The notes below the pieces were generated by a model. The model worked only from the letters and a program-made list of their open reading frames with translations, had not been told where the DNA came from and made no database searches. Below, piece by piece: positions 57,969 to 64,000 of a stretch of DNA of 64,000 bases. The position numbers were made by a program, and so were the translations under genes. Origin of the DNA: an uncultured Prevotellaceae bacterium. GTDB taxonomy: Bacteria; Bacteroidota; Bacteroidia; Bacteroidales; Bacteroidaceae. Every line of letters starts with the position of its first letter. Positions within the stretch are counted from its first letter, which is position 1. The stretch is taken from contig CADAKX010000006.1 of NCBI GenBank assembly GCA_902788605.1, positions 1 to 64,000 of the forward strand, written 5' to 3'.

Positions 57969-59549
57969 ATGAACGCTATGCGTAGAACAATGATTTTGAC
58001 AATGCTGACCTGCTTGGCAGCAATTGCTTTTGCCCAAAGGACTCCGACGATGGGCTGGAGTTCGTGGAACACGTTCGCACTGAACATCAACGAGAATCTG
58101 ATTAAGGGACAGGCCGATGCCATGCACCAGAATGGACTGCAGAAGGCAGGCTACCTGTATGTAAACATCGATGATGGCTATTGGGACGGTCGTGGCGACG
58201 ATGGACACCTGCGCCTGAACACCAAACTCTTTCCCAATGGTATGCGCTCGCTGGTGGACTATATCCACATGCTGGGACTGAAAGCGGGCATCTATAGCGA
58301 TGCTGGCGACAATACCTGCGGCAGTGGTGGCCGTCATGCGTGGGGCCTGGGCGTAGGTTTTGCCGGACATGAGGAAGAGGACTGCAAACTCTATTTCCTC
58401 GACTGGGACTTTGACTTTATCAAGGTGGACTACTGTGGCGGTAATCACATGCGATTGGATGAGCGCACGCAGTATACGAAGATTTCAAATGCTATCAAGA
58501 ACTGCGGCAAGAAGGACATCGTCTATAACATGTGTCGCTGGGCCTTTCCTGGTACCTGGGGCGCCGACGTGGCTGACTCTTGGCGCACCACGGGTGACAT
58601 CTATGATGCCTGGAAGAGCGTGAAGGGCATCCTGGCTGAGAACCTCTATCTGAGTGCATACTGCCACGATGGCCACTATAATGATATGGATATGCTCGAG
58701 GTGGGCCGCTCGATGTCGCAGGTGGAAGACGAGACCCACTTCGGCATGTGGTGTATTATGGCTTCGCCGCTGCTCATTGGCTGTGACACGCGCAACATAC
58801 GTCCCGAGTCGTTGAGACTGCTCTGCAACAGCGATTTGATTGCCTTGAATCAGGATAAACTGCACCTGCAGGCCTATGTGGCCGAGAAGCAGGGCGAGTG
58901 TTTTATCATGGTGAAGGACATCAAGAAACTGGGTGGCAAGGAGCGTGCCGTGGCTGTCTATAACCCCAGCGATGAGGTGCAAACGGTGAGACTGGATCCT
59001 TACTCCATCGACCTTGGCGGCGCTGTGCAGTACTACGACTGCCTGGCTCAGGCTAACTACCTTTATGATATGAACCCCATTCCCGTGAAGGTACCTGCTC
59101 ACGGCACCAGAATCTTCCGTGTGAAGGGACAGAAGCGACTGGAACGCAAGGTCTATGAAGCCGAGACGGCGTATATTCCTACCTATCAGGAGCTGCGCAA
59201 CAACCAAGAAGAGAAGAGCGGCAACTACAGCGCCAATAAGAAATGCTCGGGTGGCTATGCTGCCTGTTGGCTGGGCGGACGCCGCGAAAACCAGCTGCAG
59301 TGGAACGATGTCTATGTCAAGAAGGGTGGCATGCGACACATCACCATCACCTATTTCTGTGCAGAAGACCGCGACATGGATCTCATCGTGAACGGCGAGA
59401 AGGTCACCACCCTGCATACGCAATCCCGCAACTGGGATGTTCCGGCCACTGTCTCTGTCAACGTGCCGTTGCACAAAGGTCGCAACAGCATCTGTCTGAG
59501 TAATGATATCTCATGGATGCCTGATATCGACAAGATGGAGGTGGAATAG
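57969..59549 (+). CDS. GH27 alpha-galactosidase with C-terminal carbohydrate-binding-like domain
   Basis: A 526-aa exported enzyme. After a signal peptide (MNAMRRTMILTMLTCLAAIAFAQ) the GH27 barrel begins with GWSSWNTF and NIDDGYWDGR. The nucleophile Asp154 is in DFIKVDYCGG and the acid/base Asp210 in DSWRTTGD. The last about 130 residues (YEAETAYIPTY ... NSICLSNDISWMPDIDKMEV) resemble a CBM6/35-type module. It would release alpha-galactose from galactosides. It is the only plus-strand gene inside the minus-strand corrinoid cluster. The start may instead be ATG 57978 (MRRTM). Confidence 0.92.
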   Translation: MNAMRRTMILTMLTCLAAIAFAQRTPTMGWSSWNTFALNINENLIKGQADAMHQNGLQKAGYLYVNIDDGYWDGRGDDGHLRLNTKLFPNGMRSLVDYIHMLGLKAGIYSDAGDNTCGSGGRHAWGLGVGFAGHEEEDCKLYFLDWDFDFIKVDYCGGNHMRLDERTQYTKISNAIKNCGKKDIVYNMCRWAFPGTWGADVADSWRTTGDIYDAWKSVKGILAENLYLSAYCHDGHYNDMDMLEVGRSMSQVEDETHFGMWCIMASPLLIGCDTRNIRPESLRLLCNSDLIALNQDKLHLQAYVAEKQGECFIMVKDIKKLGGKERAVAVYNPSDEVQTVRLDPYSIDLGGAVQYYDCLAQANYLYDMNPIPVKVPAHGTRIFRVKGQKRLERKVYEAETAYIPTYQELRNNQEEKSGNYSANKKCSGGYAACWLGGRRENQLQWNDVYVKKGGMRHITITYFCAEDRDMDLIVNGEKVTTLHTQSRNWDVPATVSVNVPLHKGRNSICLSNDISWMPDIDKMEVE

Positions 59550-59593
59550 ATGTCTTAATCCGGCGAACTGACACAACAGAAAAGGATTAAAAA

Positions 59594-59622
59594 AGAAAAG
59601 GAGACTAATTGTCTCCTTTTCT
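59594..59622. terminator. Bidirectional terminator after GH27 and cbiG-cobM
   Basis: AGAAAAGGAGAC and GTCTCCTTTTCT form a perfect 12-bp stem with a 5-nt loop (TAATT). It overlaps the stop codon of the minus-strand gene. Confidence 0.85.
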
Positions 59623-61386
59623 ATATAAATGGGTGAAATGTTTGTTGTATAACTCCGATAGTCCCTGACGATTGTCGATGGCCTCACCAACCACAATCAT
59701 GGTGGTGAGGGTGAGGTTATTGTCATGCACAATCTTCGCCAGGTCCTTTAATACTCCGCGATAGATCTTCTGGTCGGGCCACGTCAGGTGATAGCAGGCG
59801 GCAACAGGGGTGTCCTCGGGGTATTCCTGTAATAGTTCCTTTTGAACATCGTCGACGATAGCGGCGGAAAGGAAGATGCACATGGTACTCTGACTTTTTG
59901 CCAGCAGGTGCAACTGTTCCTTCTCGGGCATCGGCGTGCGGCCCTCTCCGCGGGTCAGGATGATGGTCTGCGTCTTCTCGGGGATGGTGAACTGACTACG
60001 CAGTTCGGCGGCGGCAGCCTGGAACGAGGAGATGCCAGGGGTGATGTGATACTCCATATCGTTGGCATCAAAGAAAGCCATCTGCTCCTGAATGGCGCCG
60101 AAGATACAGGGATCACCCGTGTGCAGGCGTACGATGAAGTGGCCCAGGTCGTAGTGCTCCTTCATCAGGGCGCACTGCTCTTCAAGGTTCATATCGGCAG
60201 AGCTTTTTACCACGGCGCCAGGCTTGTGGCAGTCGGTCAGTTCCTTGGGCACCAGCGAACCGGCATAGAGTATCAGGTCGGCCTTCTCCAGCATCTTACG
60301 TCCACGCACACTGATTAGGTCGGGGTCGCCAGGACCAGCACCAACAATCTCGATGTGGCCCTGCTTCAGCCTCAGGTACTTGCGGTCGATGGCTATCGCG
60401 AGCGTCCAGTCCAAGCCTTTCATCTTTGGAATGATGAGTTGTCCGTGGTTGGAGCCCAGGATGGCTGCTGCCTCGCAGACGCTGGGGGTGCCTACGTGTT
60501 TCTTGACCGTGTCGCTGGGGTTGGGCACCTCGACGGCGGCCAGTTCGTCGGCAGTAAAGAACTGCACCTCCTCGTTAAAATGGTTTTGCAACATCTTTAC
60601 GAACTCCTCGTCGCGCTTCACGTCGATGGTGCAGAAATTCTTAAAGCCTGGCTCGACGCCATTCAGCATCATGGCCGCCTCCATCTCGATGAGGAAATAC
60701 TTGTAGTCCTTCGGATGATGAGCCAGTCCGAATCCCACTGTCACCACTCTCGGCACATAGTGCACGCAGAGCATCCCCTTGGGTATTTTATGTCTGAAGG
60801 GCGATATGCTAATCAGCAACTTGTATTTCTTTGGGTCGGCCTCTTTGATGTTCTCGATGATGGTCACGTGGTCGGGTTTCGTAGCCTCCAAATAGTCGGT
60901 ACCCTCGTCGCGTATCTCCAACAGCAGGGCCGTCGGCTCACGTTTCACGAAAGCAAAGATACACTCGTTCAAATCTCTGTTTTTGATGGAATAGTTCCAG
61001 CCGAAGCGCTGCTCAAAATTATCAATTGCCCATAGTCCTGCGTTGTCGCTCTGGGTGGTGATAACCTCGTGGGCACCGATAAGGGCTGCAATCTCACGTG
61101 TCAGGTCGTTGGCACCGCCCACGTGTCCACTCAATACAGAGATGACATTATTTCCCAGCGTGTCGATGCATACCACGGCAGGGTCGGTATGTTTGTCCTC
61201 GATATAATGGGCGATGGTGCGGGTGCATATGCCCAGGGCGCCGATAAACACGAAGGCGTCGTAGTTTTTCCAATTGGTCCCGACTGATTCGCGACTTATA
61301 ATAATGGTTTTAGGGAAATGTTTTTGAATTTGTGAGGCAATCTTTTTTCCTTCCTCGCTAATTTGAATAATAGCTATTTTTTGCAT
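59605..61386 (-). CDS. cbiG: Fused CbiG and CobM/CbiF (cobalt-precorrin-4 methyltransferase)
   Basis: A 593-aa fusion. Residues about 1-345 are CbiG, which opens the delta-lactone of cobalt-precorrin-5A (FIGALGICTRTIAHYIEDKHTDPAVVCID, SGHVGGANDLTREIAALIGA, VTVGFGLAH). Residues about 347-593 are the CbiF/CobM C11-methyltransferase (VGAGPGDPDLISVRGRKMLEKADLILYAGSLV, RLHTGDPCIFGAIQEQ, PGISSFQAAAAEL). Both halves carry their SAM- or lactone-handling motifs. It starts 13 nt inside the end of cbiE-cbiT, so the two are coupled. Confidence 0.92.
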   Translation of the reverse strand: MQKIAIIQISEEGKKIASQIQKHFPKTIIISRESVGTNWKNYDAFVFIGALGICTRTIAHYIEDKHTDPAVVCIDTLGNNVISVLSGHVGGANDLTREIAALIGAHEVITTQSDNAGLWAIDNFEQRFGWNYSIKNRDLNECIFAFVKREPTALLLEIRDEGTDYLEATKPDHVTIIENIKEADPKKYKLLISISPFRHKIPKGMLCVHYVPRVVTVGFGLAHHPKDYKYFLIEMEAAMMLNGVEPGFKNFCTIDVKRDEEFVKMLQNHFNEEVQFFTADELAAVEVPNPSDTVKKHVGTPSVCEAAAILGSNHGQLIIPKMKGLDWTLAIAIDRKYLRLKQGHIEIVGAGPGDPDLISVRGRKMLEKADLILYAGSLVPKELTDCHKPGAVVKSSADMNLEEQCALMKEHYDLGHFIVRLHTGDPCIFGAIQEQMAFFDANDMEYHITPGISSFQAAAAELRSQFTIPEKTQTIILTRGEGRTPMPEKEQLHLLAKSQSTMCIFLSAAIVDDVQKELLQEYPEDTPVAACYHLTWPDQKIYRGVLKDLAKIVHDNNLTLTTMIVVGEAIDNRQGLSELYNKHFTHLYRKGDN

Positions 61387-62633
61387 TTAAGTATTGTTAT
61401 AGGGTTATTGTCGTTCAGTTGAATGTGTAGGGGCGGCTCTTGTTGGAGACCCAGGTCGCGACAGGCCTCGTCCCAGAGTTGGTGACTGTCGGTTGTGACC
61501 TTGGGCGCCTTGACGCTGTTCATCACGATGATGCCATCGGGGGCTAGCACCGTCAGCACCTTTTGCATAATCTCCTTGAGATGCCCGCCGTGTCCGCCAA
61601 TGAAGACGGCATCAGGCGCTGCGTATGTTGCGACTGAGTCGCAACAAACACGGAAGTCGCCGATATGTATGCCGATGCCAGGAGCACCAAAGCGGTGGAC
61701 ATTCTTTTGGATGATGGCTTCGCACTCAGGTCGAATCTCGAAGGCTTCTATCTGTAGATGGGGAAACTGCAGGCGGGCCTCTATTGAGACGCTACCCGTG
61801 CAGGCGCCGATATCCCACAGCACATGGCGATGGGGCAGGTCGAGGGCCTGAAGGGTCAAAAGACGGATGGGCATCTTGGTAATCATCTTCTCGCGTCCGT
61901 CGAGGAGGGCGAAACTGACATCAGGAATACCGAAGGGTTTAGCAGCGGACGACAGCGGACTTTTTCGGACTGTCCGTGTTTCTCCGCGTAAGTCCGCTGC
62001 AACAATCACGCAGTTGGGCATGGAGAACTCGTGTGTAGTGGCCTCCTCAAGGGTGAACGTACTGACCTTTTCTAATTTGGGATTCCCCAGATGCTCACCG
62101 ACACTTATATTATAATAGGTATAGCCATACTCCAGCATGCGCTGGGCGATGGCGGCAGGGGTATGCTCCCTGTCGGTGAGTACGCCAATCTTCTCTGCTC
62201 GCTCTATGAGGGCTCGGTCGAATGCCGGCCAGGGGCGCCCCGTCAGCGATACGATGCGCATGTCGTGATAGGGCATCACCAGTCGGTGGGCCAGTATCTG
62301 CAGGGAGTTGAAGGTGGGATAGACCACAATCTCTGCGTCAGTCATCTTCCGCTTGATGGTATTGCCGAAACCAAAAAAGAGCGGGTCGCCACTGGCGAAG
62401 ACGACGATGGGCATCAATGGATAATGGTTATTTGCCAATTGATAATTGTCGAAGACATCATCGAGGGGCACGGTGATGTCAATCCACTCCGCGCCATCAG
62501 GTAGTAAGGACTCTACGATTTCGTGATGGCGCTTTCCGCCAGAGAAGACCTTTCCTGCTTTGATTATCTCCAAGACCTCAGGCGGAAAGAATGGCTGTGG
62601 ATTGTCAGTAATTCCAATAACGATGAACTTCAT
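61374..62633 (-). CDS. cobL: Fused CbiE-CbiT (CobL-type precorrin-6Y methylase/decarboxylase)
   Basis: A 419-aa bifunctional enzyme. The N-terminal CbiE methyltransferase has SGDPLFFGFG and VSLTGRPWPAFDRALIE. The C-terminal CbiT has the SAM motif LWDIGACTGSVSIEARLQFP and VFIGGHGG. Together they methylate C5 and C15 and remove the C12 acetate carboxyl. The frame extends upstream to 62690, but ATG 62631-62633 gives the expected MKFIVIGI start and overlaps the preceding remnant's stop by ATGA. Confidence 0.92.
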   Translation of the reverse strand: MKFIVIGITDNPQPFFPPEVLEIIKAGKVFSGGKRHHEIVESLLPDGAEWIDITVPLDDVFDNYQLANNHYPLMPIVVFASGDPLFFGFGNTIKRKMTDAEIVVYPTFNSLQILAHRLVMPYHDMRIVSLTGRPWPAFDRALIERAEKIGVLTDREHTPAAIAQRMLEYGYTYYNISVGEHLGNPKLEKVSTFTLEEATTHEFSMPNCVIVAADLRGETRTVRKSPLSSAAKPFGIPDVSFALLDGREKMITKMPIRLLTLQALDLPHRHVLWDIGACTGSVSIEARLQFPHLQIEAFEIRPECEAIIQKNVHRFGAPGIGIHIGDFRVCCDSVATYAAPDAVFIGGHGGHLKEIMQKVLTVLAPDGIIVMNSVKAPKVTTDSHQLWDEACRDLGLQQEPPLHIQLNDNNPITILKCKK

Positions 62634-62890
62634 AGGTCGCGACCTGGTTTGAGTTGTTCGGCATCGTCGAAAGTAAGTATAGCGTTGCAAAGTGTGGCGG
62701 CAAGATTGCTGCCACCTTTTCTGCCTTCAACAATCATCTTGGGAATCTGTTTCAACGTCTTGACGGCATGTTTACTTTCGCAAACATGCACAAAACCGAC
62801 TGGTGCCGCAATGATTCCCACGGGATGCATCTTGCCTTTACGCACCAAGTCGCAAATCTCGAAAAGTGCCGTTGGCGCATTGCCTACCAC
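62630..62890 (-). pseudogene. cbiC: C-terminal part of CbiC (precorrin-8X methylmutase), separated by a frame change
   Basis: The 86 residues are plainly the CbiC/CobH C-terminus: VGNAPTALFEICDL, PVGFVHVCESKHAV and EGRKGGSNLAATLCNAIL. The N-terminal half of the same enzyme is encoded in another frame at the end of the upstream cobJ gene. An in-frame GTG at 62888 could start a short peptide, but it would lack the substrate-binding N-half. Its stop overlaps the cbiE start by 4 nt, as an intact gene's would. Confidence 0.8.
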
Positions 62891-63980
62891 ATAGAGTGAT
62901 GCCTTTCTCGTCGGCCATCTGTTTGGAACGAGGGTCGTTGATGTAACAGTGCACCTCGATGCCCAGTCGCTCTAAAGCCCCTTTACGGATACCGCTTGCA
63001 GCCATTGTGACATCGGTAACAATATGTTTCAGACTGCCGTCAACCACCTTATTATATAGTATCTCCGTAGCATGTTCGTCCATCCAAAGACACTCTTCCA
63101 TGCCGAAGTCAACTGTTGTATGAATGGCATGCAGCAAAGGCCATAGACGCCATGTCGGCACGTCAGGATGCTGCATCTCGGCACGTATCGTGCGGAAGCT
63201 TTCCATCATGATAGACTGGCCGGGCTTTACGTCCTCCTGCTTCTCCTCACGATAGTAACCGCGCGGCGTGATAAATTTTCCGTCGTTGATATATGACTGA
63301 GAATTGCCAATCAGCACAACGGTAAACATATCGATGTCCTCAGGATCGAACTCGCTGAGGGTGGTGAGTTTCACTTCTTGTTCTTCACGTCCTGCCTGAC
63401 GGACATAGCCTACGGGTGTGTCGGCACTGCGTTCCTGTAGGAAAAGCTCTTGCAGACGGTATAGCTGCCAATAGCGACCGTGCGACTTAGGGTTATAGAT
63501 GGCGGTGACGAAATCGCCCACGGCTGCAGCCTTGATACGGCGCTCAATCACAGCCCACGGTGTCATGAGGTCTGAAAGAGAGATGATGCAGAGGTCATGC
63601 CCGATGGGAGCGCCAAGCAGAGATGCAGCTTTCTGAAAGGCGGAGATACCAGGGAGTACCTCTATACTGATGTCTGCCCCACGTTTCTGACACATTTCGT
63701 AAACTAATGGAGCCATTCCATAGATGCCAGCATCGCCACTAGAGATGACCACTACTACCTTGTCCTGCTCTGCCAGTTGGAATGCCTGTTCTGCGCGTTG
63801 CCTCTCCTGTTTCATGCCTGTGTCAACGCATTCGCAACCAGCTTTCAGGTAAGGCTCTATGAACTGGAAATAATATTTGTATCCTACTACGACGTCAGCT
63901 TCTTTCACAGCCTCCATCACAGCGGGTGTCATGTCTTCTGGGCTACCAGGTCCTAAGCCTGCAATGATAATCTTCTTCAT
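62838..63980 (-). CDS. cobJ: Fused CobJ/CbiH (C17-methyltransferase) and truncated CbiC N-terminus
   Basis: A 380-aa product. Residues about 1-245 are CobJ/CbiH, the ring-contracting C17-methyltransferase (GLGPGSPEDMTPAVMEAVKEADVVVGY, SSGDAGIYGMAPL, LPGISAFQKAASLLGAPIGHD, TVVLIGNSQSY). Residues about 250-363 are the N-terminal part of CbiC (SIMMESFRTIRAEM, HTTVDFGMEE, VTDVTMAASGIRKGALERLGIEVHCYINDPR). After GIT the frame changes and ends in an unrelated tail (LCGRQCANGTFRDLRLGA). The methyltransferase should be functional; the methylmutase should not. A -7 box lies 7 nt before the ATG. Confidence 0.88.
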   Translation of the reverse strand: MKKIIIAGLGPGSPEDMTPAVMEAVKEADVVVGYKYYFQFIEPYLKAGCECVDTGMKQERQRAEQAFQLAEQDKVVVVISSGDAGIYGMAPLVYEMCQKRGADISIEVLPGISAFQKAASLLGAPIGHDLCIISLSDLMTPWAVIERRIKAAAVGDFVTAIYNPKSHGRYWQLYRLQELFLQERSADTPVGYVRQAGREEQEVKLTTLSEFDPEDIDMFTVVLIGNSQSYINDGKFITPRGYYREEKQEDVKPGQSIMMESFRTIRAEMQHPDVPTWRLWPLLHAIHTTVDFGMEECLWMDEHATEILYNKVVDGSLKHIVTDVTMAASGIRKGALERLGIEVHCYINDPRSKQMADEKGITLCGRQCANGTFRDLRLGA

Positions 63981-63987
63981 GCTGCTG

Positions 63988-63995
63988 CAAAGTTA
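63988..63995 (-). promoter_or_regulatory. -7 box abutting the cobJ start
   Basis: TAACTTTG on the minus strand, 7 nt before the ATG at 63978-63980. The -33 region is outside the window. The arrangement matches that of cbiJ-cbiD (TAACTTTGCAG in both). Confidence 0.5.
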
Positions 63996-64000
63996 AAGAA

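Noticed and set aside
62634-62690. Longer N-terminus for CbiE-CbiT
   Set aside because: The additional residues overlap the cbiC remnant and do not resemble CbiE. The ATG at 62633 gives the expected start and an ATGA overlap.

Overview
The window comes from a member of the Bacteroidota and looks Prevotella-like. The evidence is direct. Many genes are preceded by the Bacteroidota -7 box TAnnTTTG, and six of these have a -33 TTG/TTTG exactly 20 bp upstream. Start codons lack strong Shine-Dalgarno sequences. There are SusC/SusD pairs, OstA-like and OmpA-type envelope proteins, and large secreted proteins ending in a Por/T9SS-like tail.

Layout. (1) 1-99 is the right end of an IS66-like element, followed by a small HEAT-like protein (224-598). 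(2) 681-15065 is housekeeping: lptB, tig, clpP-clpX-recQ, and a tight run guaB, two SurA/PpiC-type periplasmic chaperones, an OstA-like LPS-transport protein and mutL. The run mixes nucleotide metabolism, outer-membrane biogenesis and mismatch repair. (3) 15219-23703 holds an OmpA-family porin and lipoprotein pair, a 5'-less gene remnant, tRNA-Val(UAC), purB, an RsuA/RluB-type pseudouridine synthase with a Gly/Gln/Arg repeat tail, asnS and a beta-barrel protein. (4) 23732-27233 (minus strand) has a shortened CvfB-like S1 protein, lolD and a CPA2 antiporter; asd diverges from them.

(5) 28784-53472 is a 25-kb glycan-utilisation-type locus. It has a 1097-aa secreted multidomain protein, then a FAS1 lipoprotein, SusC, SusD, two FAS1 lipoproteins, a second SusC/SusD pair and a large secreted GH2 beta-galactosidase-type enzyme. 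No regulator and no surface glycan-binding protein of the usual type is adjacent. The leader before the first FAS1 gene carries hairpins and a 12-codon reading frame. (6) 53528-64000 has tRNA-Leu(UAG), a substrate-binding lipoprotein and permease of the siderophore/corrinoid type, and a minus-strand corrinoid cluster of fused genes (cobJ-cbiC, cbiE-cbiT, cbiG-cobM, cbiJ-cbiD). CbiD and CbiG indicate the anaerobic (early cobalt) route. A plus-strand GH27 alpha-galactosidase with its own promoter sits inside this cluster.

Most unusual points: the cobJ-cbiC fusion is broken by a frame change plus missing sequence; the CvfB-like protein lacks its third S1 domain; four palindromes with an exact 21-bp period lie just upstream of the GH27 promoter; a composite palindrome/direct-repeat hairpin follows asd; and two corrinoid genes begin only 5-7 nt after a -7 box, so they are probably leaderless.
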